From Rudanella sp. (GTDB lineage: Bacteria; Bacteroidota; Bacteroidia; Cytophagales; Spirosomataceae): a DNA stretch of 5,418 nucleotides. Every line of letters begins with the position of its first letter. Positions within the stretch are counted from its first letter, which is position 1. Positions 1 through 5,418 of the stretch are shown in pieces. Under the pieces are notes generated by a model that was given only the letters and a program-made list of their open reading frames with translations, was not told the origin of the DNA and did not search any database. A program made the position numbers and the translations under genes. The stretch covers positions 1 to 5,418 of the forward strand of contig JAJAYX010000234.1 of assembly GCA_026785985.1 (NCBI GenBank), given 5' to 3'.

Positions 1-1
1 C

Positions 2-850
2 ATACCCCCTTCTGCCGACTGGCAGATGAACATCGCCGAGGGGTGTCCCGCCCACTGTCAGTACTGCTATCTGGCGGGCAGCTTGGCTGGCCCACCCGTT
101 GTCCGGGCTTATGCCAACCTCCCGGCTATGCTGGCCAACACGGCAACCTATGAGCAAACATCGCCCAAAGGCATTAGCGAACGTCGGGGTGATCAGACCT
201 CGTTTGAGGTAAGTTGTTATACCGATGTAATTGGTATTGAACACCTTACGGGAAGCCTGGCTGAGTGTGTGCGATATTTTAGCACCCGCGAAAAAGCTCA
301 GCTACGCTTCGTAACAAAGTATAATCAGGTACAAAGCCTGTTGCCGCTCGACCACAACGGACACACTCGCGCCCGGCTAAGCATGAATGCCGAACCGATT
401 GCCCGTCGGCTTGAGGGCGGAACGGCCTCTGTTGAGGCTCGCTTGCAGGCACTGCGGCAATTGGCCCTGCCTACCCATTTGGGCGGAGGAGGCTATCCGG
501 TGGGAATCATTATTGCCCCTATCATGCCCATTCCTGACTGGCGCGAACACTACACCCACCTGCTCAACCGGATTGCCAACGCGCTCGATTTCGGCCCTGG
601 AATTGCCCACGCCAACCTGAATCTTGAATTGATTAGTCACCGGTTTACGCCCGGCTCGAAAGACGTGTTACAGACCTGGTATCCCAACACGACCCTCAAT
701 ATGGACGAAACGACCCGCGCCGAAAAACGCAACAAATTTGGCGGCACCAAATACGTATATCTGCCCGACGAAATGAAGGAATTGAAGCGGTTTTTCTATC
801 ACGAATGGGCCGTTCGATTTCCCAATGCCCCTATTTTGTACTGGACCTAG
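2..850 (+). CDS. splB: Spore photoproduct lyase family radical SAM protein (5' end outside window)
   Basis: The reading frame is already open at the left edge, so the N-terminus is missing; the ATG at 26 is internal. The visible part is 282 residues, against about 340 in Bacillus SPL. A CxxxCxxC radical-SAM cluster motif (CPAHCQYC, cysteine codons at 44, 56 and 65) would bind the [4Fe-4S] cluster that cleaves S-adenosylmethionine. Tyrosines flank the last cysteine (QYCYL), matching the Tyr pair of the SPL radical-transfer path. A cysteine at 215-217 in FEVSCYTDVIGIEHLTG aligns with the Bacillus hydrogen-donor Cys141. Further SPL-like blocks are LRFVTKY, DHNGHTRARLSMN, LELISHRFTPGSK, GTKYVYLPDE and a C-terminal PNAPILYWT. 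The known family reaction is direct reversal of the thymine dimer 5-thyminyl-5,6-dihydrothymine in spore DNA. Here the family assignment is firm, but the substrate is inferred because this lineage probably does not sporulate. Compared with Bacillus there are about seven extra residues between the cluster and the donor cysteine. Confidence 0.9.
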   Translation: MPPSADWQMNIAEGCPAHCQYCYLAGSLAGPPVVRAYANLPAMLANTATYEQTSPKGISERRGDQTSFEVSCYTDVIGIEHLTGSLAECVRYFSTREKAQLRFVTKYNQVQSLLPLDHNGHTRARLSMNAEPIARRLEGGTASVEARLQALRQLALPTHLGGGGYPVGIIIAPIMPIPDWREHYTHLLNRIANALDFGPGIAHANLNLELISHRFTPGSKDVLQTWYPNTTLNMDETTRAEKRNKFGGTKYVYLPDEMKELKRFFYHEWAVRFPNAPILYWT

Positions 851-884
851 AGTGTAAAAGGACATCTTTAGTAGGTAATTAAAA

Positions 885-925
885 CAAAGCAGCCCCCGTC
901 AACTCAGTTGACGGGGGCTGCTTTG
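885..925 (-). terminator. Palindromic intrinsic terminator between convergent genes
   Basis: Bases 885-904 and 906-925 are perfect reverse complements (20-base arms around one central C), with a GC-rich core GCAGCCCCCG/CGGGGGCTGC. A realistic fold leaves a 3-5 base loop. Read on the minus strand, the hairpin is followed by TTTT then AATT, which suits termination of the L31 transcript, whose stop codon is only 18 bases away. On the plus strand the sequence after the stem is CAATAGAG, with no T-run, so termination of the upstream SPL gene here would be weaker or would rely on the stem alone. Confidence 0.85.
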
Positions 926-942
926 CAATAGAGCGAATTGGC

Positions 943-1209
943 CTATGCTTCTTCGGTTGTGGCGGCTGGCTTCACACCATAACGCTTGCGGAACTTGTCT
1001 ACACGGCCCGCCGTGTCTAACAGCATGTTCTTGCCGGTATAGAACGGGTGCGACTGTGAGCTTACTTCAATCTTTACGAGCGGATAGGTCGCGCCTTCGA
1101 ACTCGATATTGTCTTTTGTCTGAATAGTCGAGCGGGTTTTGAATTTGAAGTCGCTCGACAAGTCGTGAAATACCACATCGCGGTATTCCGGGTGAATGCC
1201 CTTTTTCAT
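943..1209 (-). CDS. rpmE2: Type B 50S ribosomal protein L31
   Basis: This is an 88-residue protein of the large ribosomal subunit; L31 bridges the subunits at the central protuberance. Recognisable blocks are [39 protein letters not shown] and [14 protein letters not shown], in the order and spacing of type B L31. It contains no cysteine, so it lacks the CxxC zinc ligands of type A L31; this is the zinc-independent paralogue. I chose the start at 1209 because family members begin at MKKxIHP. The frame is open to an ATG at 1293, but those 28 extra codons show no family similarity and would run through the promoter at 1263-1293. No Shine-Dalgarno is visible ahead of the ATG. The C-terminal tail (PAATTEEA) is a short acidic extension. 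It is a single gene, convergent with the SPL gene and divergent from nrdA. Confidence 0.96.
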   Translation of the reverse strand: MKKGIHPEYRDVVFHDLSSDFKFKTRSTIQTKDNIEFEGATYPLVKIEVSSQSHPFYTGKNMLLDTAGRVDKFRKRYGVKPAATTEEA

Positions 1210-1238
1210 GCTAGTTAGCTGGATTTTCGTGCTACTTC

Positions 1239-1253
1239 TCGGTTTCCAACCGA
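1239..1253 (-). promoter_or_regulatory. Small hairpin in the presumed L31 leader
   Basis: On the minus strand TCGGTT and AACCGA form a perfect 6-base-pair stem with a 3-base loop. If transcription starts just after the -7 element, near 1257, this hairpin lies at the very 5' end of a leader of about 48 bases. It could stabilise the mRNA or act as a small L31-binding leader, as ribosomal protein leaders do in other bacteria. A stem this short can also arise by chance, and no known L31 leader motif is recognised. Confidence 0.3.
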
Positions 1254-1262
1254 AAAGGACTG

Positions 1263-1293
1263 CAAAAGTAGGGAGTTTTGGGCTGATCACCAA
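1263..1293 (-). promoter_or_regulatory. Bacteroidota-type promoter of the L31 gene
   Basis: Read on the minus strand, TTG (1293-1291) is followed by 20 bases and then TACTTTTG (1270-1263). This matches the TAnnTTTG -7 element and the TTTG-type -33 element of the Bacteroidota primary sigma factor, at the usual 19-21 base spacing. The predicted start of transcription is around 1256-1259, giving a leader of about 48 bases before the ATG at 1209. Position, spacing and both elements agree; only transcript mapping is lacking. Confidence 0.75.
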
Positions 1294-1581
1294 GCGGTTG
1301 CTGCATTAAATCCGGGAATAGGCCGATCAGTAAAAATAGACCTGTTAATTTCAGTTTTTTTGTGCTTTTTTCATGTATAAAGATTATTTTTCCCCTGTCA
1401 ATCGAATGCCACCCTTCACAACGGGATCCTCTCCCAACCCTATTCAGCGTACTGGTAACTTTTTTAGGCCGTAAACCAGGTAGGCTTTTATAAGTCGCTA
1501 AGGTCCAATAGATACCAGTTGGTTCGTCAGTTCAATAGACTTTGACTTTTCAAAGGACTTATTGTTTTGCCGAACTACCCG
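1294..1581. other. Non-coding stretch between the two divergent promoters
   Basis: I see no convincing gene in this roughly 290-base stretch. Bases 1330-1392 are strongly AT-rich, with T-runs at 1355-1361, 1366-1371 and 1387-1391. A loose match to a plus-strand promoter (TTTG at 1359-1362, 22 bases, TATTTTTC at 1385-1392) has over-long spacing and lies about 300 bases from nrdA. The rest is of mixed composition. The perfect inverted repeat CTTTGA-CTTT-TCAAAG at 1540-1555 is listed separately. No riboswitch or NrdR-box-like sequence was recognised by eye. Confidence 0.5.
1540..1555. repeat. Short inverted repeat CTTTGA-N4-TCAAAG
   Basis: Two perfect 6-base arms are separated by CTTT, about 140 bases upstream of nrdA and about 30 bases upstream of the palindrome over the candidate promoter. 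It could be an upstream regulator site. It lies before the predicted transcription start, so it would act as DNA rather than as an RNA hairpin. A match of this size is not rare by chance. Confidence 0.3.
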
Positions 1582-1594
1582 CGCCAATTTGGCG
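1582..1594. promoter_or_regulatory. 13-base palindrome overlapping the nrdA -33 element (candidate operator)
   Basis: CGCCAA-T-TTGGCG is a perfect 6-base inverted repeat around one central T. Its right half contains the TTTG at 1588-1591 proposed as the -33 element of the nrdA promoter, so a protein bound here would compete with RNA polymerase. It does not resemble the NrdR box as known from other bacteria (ACAC-AT-rich-TGTG pattern). The binding protein is unknown, and operator function is inferred from symmetry and position only. Confidence 0.4.
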
Positions 1595-1619
1595 TACCTT
1601 TAACATTCCGATAACATTG
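1588..1619 (+). promoter_or_regulatory. Candidate Bacteroidota-type promoter of nrdA
   Basis: TTTG at 1588-1591 is followed by 20 bases and TAACATTG at 1612-1619. The -33 element is perfect, and the -7 element differs from TAnnTTTG at one position. The spacing equals that of the L31 promoter on the other strand. Transcription would start near 1625, giving a leader of about 68 bases with no Shine-Dalgarno, as is usual in this phylum. A second -7-like octamer, TACCTTTA at 1595-1602, lacks a well-spaced -33 element: the nearest TTG is 25 bases upstream. Confidence 0.5.
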
Positions 1620-1692
1620 ACCCTACCTGGAAAAAGCATCCTCAAGTGCTTTAACCAACTAACCATAACCCCGAATACAAAATCCAACGCTC

Positions 1693-4176
1693 ATGTATGT
1701 AATTAAACGCGATGGCCGACGAGAGTCGGTGAAGTTCGACAAAATTACCGCTCGGATCGAAAAGCTGTGCTACGGCCTCGATGGCGCGTATGTACAACCC
1801 GTCGAAGTAGCCATGAAGGTCGTGAATGGCCTTTATGATGGTGTGAAAACCACCGAATTAGACAACCTTGCCGCCGAAACAGCGGCATCGCTCACCACCC
1901 GGCATCCCGATTATGCCATTCTTGCCGCCCGTGTCGCCATCTCGAACCTGCACAAGGAAACCAACAAATCGTTTTCGGGAACCATCAAAAAACTATATCA
2001 GTACATTGACCCCAAAACCGGGGACAATGCGTCGCTGATTGCCAAAGATGTCTACGATGTGGTTCGTAAACACGCGGCCCTGCTCGATTCTACGATTATT
2101 TATGATCGCGATTATGGCTATGATTATTTCGGCTATAAGACCCTCGAAAAGTCTTATTTGCTGAAAACCGATGGCCGCATTGCCGAACGCCCGCAGCATA
2201 TGCTGATGCGTGTGGCCGTGGGTATTCACATGGACGACATCGACGCGGTGGTGGAAACCTACAATCTCCTGTCGGAAAAATGGTTCACCCACGCCACCCC
2301 GACGCTGTTCAACGCCGGTACGCCCAAGCCGCAAATGAGTTCGTGCTTTTTGCTGGCCATGAAAGACGATTCCATCGAGGGAATTTATGACACGCTGAAG
2401 CAAACGGCTAAAATCTCGCAGTCGGCAGGGGGCATTGGTCTGAGCATTCACAACGTGCGGGCAACAGGCACCTACATTAAAGGCACCAACGGAACCTCCA
2501 ATGGCATTGTGCCGATGTTACGGGTGTTTAACGATACCGCCCGTTATGTGGATCAGGGTGGTGGCAAGCGCAAAGGCTCGTTTGCGGTGTATCTGGAACC
2601 CTGGCACGCTGATGTTTTCGAGTTTCTGCACATGAAAAAGAACAGCGGTAAGGAAGAACTCCGCGCCCGCGATCTTTTTTATGCCCTCTGGACTCCCGAC
2701 CTGTTTATGAAGCGGGTGGAAGACGACGATGTTTGGTCGCTGTTTTGCCCGCACGAGTGCCCCGGCCTTGCCGATTGTTATGGTGCTGCATTTGAGGAAC
2801 TTTATACGCGCTATGAGCGCGAAGGCCGCGCCCGCCGGACGATAAAAGCGCAGGAGTTGTGGTTCGAGATTCTGGAGAGCCAAACCGAGACCGGCACGCC
2901 CTACATGCTGTTTAAGGATGCCGCCAACCGGAAATCGAATCAGAAAAACCTCGGCACCATCAAGTCGAGTAACCTCTGCACCGAGATCATCGAATACACG
3001 TCGCCCGACGAGGTAGCGGTGTGTAACCTGGCTTCGCTGGCATTGCCCAAGTTCCTCACACGGGGAACGGACGGAGTAATGCGGTTCGATCATCAGAAGT
3101 TGTATGAGGTCACCAAAACGGCCACCCGCAACCTCAACAAGATCATCGACCTGAACTATTATCCCGTTGAGGAAGCCCGTCGCTCGAATATGCGGCACCG
3201 GCCCATCGGTTTGGGTGTTCAGGGGTTGGCCGATGCGTTTATTATGCTGCGGATGCCGTTTGAATCGGACGAGGCCCGCCGGTTGAACGAAGACATTTTC
3301 GAAACCATTTATTTCGGAGCCATGACGGCTTCGATGGAACTGGCCAAAATAAACGGTCCCTACGAAACCTGGAAAGGATCGCCGATTTCGGAAGGTATTT
3401 TCCAGTTCGATATGTGGACCCGCGATGGTAAGACAGTGAAACCAAAATCGAACCGCTGGGATTGGGAAACGCTCCGTTCGGAAGTGGTGGAACACGGCGT
3501 TCGGAACTCGCTCTTGCTGGCCCCCATGCCCACGGCTTCGACCAGTCAGATTTTAGGGAACAACGAATGTTTTGAGCCGTACACAAGTAATATCTACACC
3601 CGGCGTGTGTTGTCGGGCGAGTTTGTGGTGGTGAACAAGCACCTGCTTCGCGACCTCGTGAAACAGGGACTCTGGAACGAAACCATGAAGAATAACCTGA
3701 TCCGGGCTAATGGTTCGGTACAGAAAATTCCGGGTATACCACAGAATATCAGGGACTTGTATAAGACTGTTTGGGAGATCAAGCAAAAGCATATCATCGA
3801 CATGGCTGCCGACCGGGGAGCCTATATTTGCCAGTCGCAGTCACTGAATATTCACTTGCAGGACTCGAACTTCGGTAAGCTGACTTCCATGCACTTCTAT
3901 GCCTGGAAAGCCGGCCTGAAAACGGGTATGTATTATCTGCGGACCAAATCGGCGGCCGATGCCATCCAGTTTACGGTGGAACCACAAGCCGAAATGCAAC
4001 TCGAACCAGCGATGGCCGAAACCGCACCCGTGGAAAAGCCGCTCAACTACGAGCAATATGCCCGTGAGCAGGTAGCCGCTCAACCTGTGTCGGTTGTTTC
4101 GGATGCTGAACAGGCCTATTTAGCCATGCAGTGCTCCCTCGACGATCCCGAAGGCTGTGAGGTCTGTGGAAGTTAA
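1693..4176 (+). CDS. nrdA: Class I ribonucleoside-diphosphate reductase, large (alpha) subunit
   Basis: This 827-residue protein reduces ribonucleoside diphosphates to deoxyribonucleotides, together with a radical-carrying beta subunit (NrdB). Residues 1-92 are an ATP-cone (VIKRDGR at 3-9; D57, where mutation of the mouse enzyme abolishes dATP feedback), so activity regulation is probably intact. Loop 2, which controls substrate specificity, lies at about 287-296 ([10 protein letters not shown], with Q288 and R293). The active site holds C218 (SSCFLL) and C444 (VCNLASL) as the redox pair, and N427, C429 (thiyl radical) and E431 in NLCTEI. Y747-Y748 (GMYYLRT) form the radical path, and a C-terminal C822-x-x-C825-GS tail would re-reduce the active site. 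C218, C429 and C444 have the same numbers as in human RRM1 as I remember it, and the tail [14 protein letters not shown] is eukaryote-like. A variable linker of about 50 residues precedes the tail, making it longer than human RRM1 (792) and E. coli NrdA (761). The start ATG gives the canonical [10 protein letters not shown]-terminus. No nrdB is adjacent, and a terminator follows 24 bases after the stop. Confidence 0.98.
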   Translation: MYVIKRDGRRESVKFDKITARIEKLCYGLDGAYVQPVEVAMKVVNGLYDGVKTTELDNLAAETAASLTTRHPDYAILAARVAISNLHKETNKSFSGTIKKLYQYIDPKTGDNASLIAKDVYDVVRKHAALLDSTIIYDRDYGYDYFGYKTLEKSYLLKTDGRIAERPQHMLMRVAVGIHMDDIDAVVETYNLLSEKWFTHATPTLFNAGTPKPQMSSCFLLAMKDDSIEGIYDTLKQTAKISQSAGGIGLSIHNVRATGTYIKGTNGTSNGIVPMLRVFNDTARYVDQGGGKRKGSFAVYLEPWHADVFEFLHMKKNSGKEELRARDLFYALWTPDLFMKRVEDDDVWSLFCPHECPGLADCYGAAFEELYTRYEREGRARRTIKAQELWFEILESQTETGTPYMLFKDAANRKSNQKNLGTIKSSNLCTEIIEYTSPDEVAVCNLASLALPKFLTRGTDGVMRFDHQKLYEVTKTATRNLNKIIDLNYYPVEEARRSNMRHRPIGLGVQGLADAFIMLRMPFESDEARRLNEDIFETIYFGAMTASMELAKINGPYETWKGSPISEGIFQFDMWTRDGKTVKPKSNRWDWETLRSEVVEHGVRNSLLLAPMPTASTSQILGNNECFEPYTSNIYTRRVLSGEFVVVNKHLLRDLVKQGLWNETMKNNLIRANGSVQKIPGIPQNIRDLYKTVWEIKQKHIIDMAADRGAYICQSQSLNIHLQDSNFGKLTSMHFYAWKAGLKTGMYYLRTKSAADAIQFTVEPQAEMQLEPAMAETAPVEKPLNYEQYAREQVAAQPVSVVSDAEQAYLAMQCSLDDPEGCEVCGS

Positions 4177-4200
4177 ATTGATTATTTTAGATTCCGTTTC

Positions 4201-4243
4201 AACGGCTGCCCCTCTCTTGATCAGGGAGGGGCAGCCGTTTTTT
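4201..4243 (+). terminator. Strong intrinsic terminator after nrdA
   Basis: Perfect 14-base arms, AACGGCTGCCCCTC (4201-4214) and GAGGGGCAGCCGTT (4226-4239), enclose an 11-base loop. The right arm runs into six consecutive T residues (4238-4243). It lies 24 bases after the nrdA stop and should end the nrdA transcript. There is no T-run on the opposite side, so it acts on the plus strand only. Confidence 0.92.
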
Positions 4244-4268
4244 ATGACCCCCTAATTTTATAAAACCT

Positions 4269-5418
4269 ATGAATCGTGTTCTCTTCTTTATCCTCGTCGG
4301 TTTCGTGCTTTTGTTGATGGACTGGTACGTGTATCAGGCTATTAGAACCGTTATTCGCAACTTGTCGGTCGACACGCAACGTGTGATTACCCTGATTTAT
4401 TGGGGATTCACGGCCCTGTCGGTGAGCGTTTTTCTGTTTATGCAATTGTCGCCACCCGACCTGCTGGGTCGCCATACCCGCACGTTTCTGTATGCCGGAA
4501 TTTTTATTCCGTATCTGTCGAAAGTGTTCGCCATTGTGTTTATCCTGATCGACGACATCGGGCGGTTCTTCCGGTGGGTAGCCTCCCTGTTCTACCGGCC
4601 CGATGTGCGCGAAGCCGCCGACGATGCCACACGCCCCAATATGCCCCAAACGGATGTGATTACCCGCTCGGATTTCCTGATGAAAACGGCCCTGGTGGCC
4701 GGGGCTATTCCGTTGGTTGGATTTTCGTGGGGTATTATTTCGGGAGCGCACGACTACCGTGTCCGGCGGGTGAAACTGAGCCTGAAAAACCTGCCGTCGG
4801 GTTTCGAGGGAATGCGAATCGCGCAATTGTCGGACATTCACTCTGGCTCGTTTTTTAACAAAACGGCGGTGAAGGGGGGCGTGGAAATGCTCCTGAACGA
4901 GAAACCCGACATGATCTTTTTCACGGGCGACCTGGTCAACAACACCGCCGACGAAGTGCAGGACTACGTCGAGATTTTTCGGCATGTGAAAGCCCCGTTG
5001 GGTGCATTCTCCACGCTCGGCAACCACGACTATGGCGACTACGTGCAGTGGCCAAATGAGCAGGTGAAACGCCAGAACCTGAACAACCTGAAAGAAGCCC
5101 ACCGGCTACTCGGCTGGAACCTGATGATGGACGAGAACCGGATTTTTACCCAAAACGGCGACAAAATTGCCCTGATTGGTATTCAAAACTGGGGTGCCGG
5201 GGCGCGGTGGCCCAAATATGGCGACTTGACTAAAGCCTATCGGGGCACTGAGGATTACCCTGTCAAACTGCTTCTGTCGCACGACCCCAGCCATTGGGAT
5301 GCGCAGGTACGGCCAAAATTCCCCGACATCGATGTGATGTTTGCGGGCCACACCCACGGTATGCAGCTTGGCGTAGAAATTGGCGATTTCAAATGGAGTC
5401 CTTCGCAATATGCGTATC
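4269..5418 (+). CDS. Membrane-anchored calcineurin-like metallophosphoesterase (3' end outside window)
   Basis: The frame is open to the right edge, giving 383 residues so far. It starts at the first ATG after an in-frame TGA at 4245. The N-terminal part has likely membrane segments at about residues 4-24, 38-58 and 72-95, and a fourth at about 138-158. The catalytic domain begins near residue 165. It has the full set of calcineurin-like metal-binding motifs: D189-x-H191 (LSDIHSG), G220-D221 (TGDLVNN), G251-N-H-D254 (GNHDYGD), H338 (LLSHDP) and G360-H-T-H363 (AGHTHGMQLG). This arrangement resembles the YkuE/YaeI type of metallophosphoesterase, which carries a dinuclear metal centre; YaeI-like relatives include enzymes acting on lipid or envelope phosphoesters. 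The substrate cannot be read from the sequence. The stretch at 131-140 (ITRSDFLMKT) followed by a hydrophobic segment resembles a Tat signal but lacks the second arginine. The gene starts only 25 bases after the nrdA terminator, with no recognisable promoter between. Confidence 0.92.
   Translation, partial: MNRVLFFILVGFVLLLMDWYVYQAIRTVIRNLSVDTQRVITLIYWGFTALSVSVFLFMQLSPPDLLGRHTRTFLYAGIFIPYLSKVFAIVFILIDDIGRFFRWVASLFYRPDVREAADDATRPNMPQTDVITRSDFLMKTALVAGAIPLVGFSWGIISGAHDYRVRRVKLSLKNLPSGFEGMRIAQLSDIHSGSFFNKTAVKGGVEMLLNEKPDMIFFTGDLVNNTADEVQDYVEIFRHVKAPLGAFSTLGNHDYGDYVQWPNEQVKRQNLNNLKEAHRLLGWNLMMDENRIFTQNGDKIALIGIQNWGAGARWPKYGDLTKAYRGTEDYPVKLLLSHDPSHWDAQVRPKFPDIDVMFAGHTHGMQLGVEIGDFKWSPSQYAY

Noticed and set aside
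1210..1293. N-terminal extension of L31 to an upstream ATG at 1293
   Set aside because: Family members start at MKKxIHP. The extension would be translated from sequence that contains the promoter of the gene itself.
1371..1401. Sigma70-like TTGACA...TATACA pair on the minus strand
   Set aside because: The spacing is 16 bases, but the Bacteroidota primary sigma factor does not use this consensus, and the good TTG-N20-TACTTTTG promoter of L31 lies downstream of it.
1451..1519. Inverted 7-mers ACTGGTA (1451-1457) and TACCAGT (1513-1519)
   Set aside because: They are short and 55 bases apart, with no extension of the match; this is at chance level.
2518..3495. A 325-codon open frame on the minus strand inside nrdA
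   Set aside because: It lies wholly opposite a well-conserved nrdA region, its translation resembles no family, and such frames arise from the third-position bias of the sense gene. The same applies to 1993-2451 and the shorter minus-strand frames inside nrdA.
4097..4124. Possible promoter inside the nrdA 3' end (TTG-N20-TATTTAGC) for the phosphoesterase gene
   Set aside because: The -7 element matches at only three of six fixed positions, and a strong terminator lies between it and the gene.
4400..4858. A 152-codon plus-strand frame
   Set aside because: It is out of frame with, and wholly inside, the phosphoesterase gene starting at 4269, and shows no family features.
4242..5102. A 286-codon open frame on the minus strand opposite the phosphoesterase gene
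   Set aside because: The plus strand carries an intact phosphoesterase with all five metal-binding motifs. The antisense product has no recognisable domain and begins with no promoter or conserved start.
1..5418. Search for mobile elements, CRISPR arrays, tRNA genes, toxin-antitoxin pairs or defence genes
   Set aside because: None was seen. The genes are housekeeping or repair functions of similar composition, without flanking repeats or signs of recent transfer.

Overview
The window most likely comes from a member of the Bacteroidota, probably Cytophagales (Spirosoma-like). Four things support this. The L31 protein is the cysteine-free type B. Two upstream regions carry the TTG/TTTG-N20-TAnnTTTG type of promoter used by the Bacteroidota primary sigma factor. 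None of the three starts visible here has a Shine-Dalgarno sequence. The ribonucleotide reductase belongs to the eukaryote-like branch found in this phylum. The genus is an inference; no marker here settles it.

Layout: (1) 2-850 (+), the 3' part of a spore-photoproduct-lyase family radical SAM gene that enters from the left edge. (2) 885-925, a near-perfect palindrome between convergent genes, with its T-tract on the minus-strand side. (3) 943-1209 (-), type B ribosomal protein L31, with a good promoter at 1263-1293. (4) 1210-1692, a 483-base divergent intergenic region holding the L31 promoter and leader, an AT-rich stretch with no gene, a small inverted repeat, and a candidate nrdA promoter overlapped by a 13-base palindrome. 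(5) 1693-4176 (+), a complete 827-residue class I ribonucleotide reductase large subunit with all expected catalytic and allosteric residues. (6) 4201-4243, a strong intrinsic terminator. (7) 4269-5418 (+), a membrane-anchored calcineurin-like metallophosphoesterase that runs off the right edge.

The genes do not form one operon. Each visible transcription unit is separated from its neighbours by orientation or by a terminator. Their functions are mostly housekeeping: DNA photolesion repair, translation, dNTP supply and probably envelope-associated phosphoester hydrolysis. I see no mobile element, CRISPR array, tRNA, rRNA or defence system, and nothing that amounts to a new biological system. 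The points most worth checking are the palindrome over the nrdA -33 element, the absence of nrdB beside nrdA, and the fully conserved SPL catalytic set in an apparently non-sporulating lineage.
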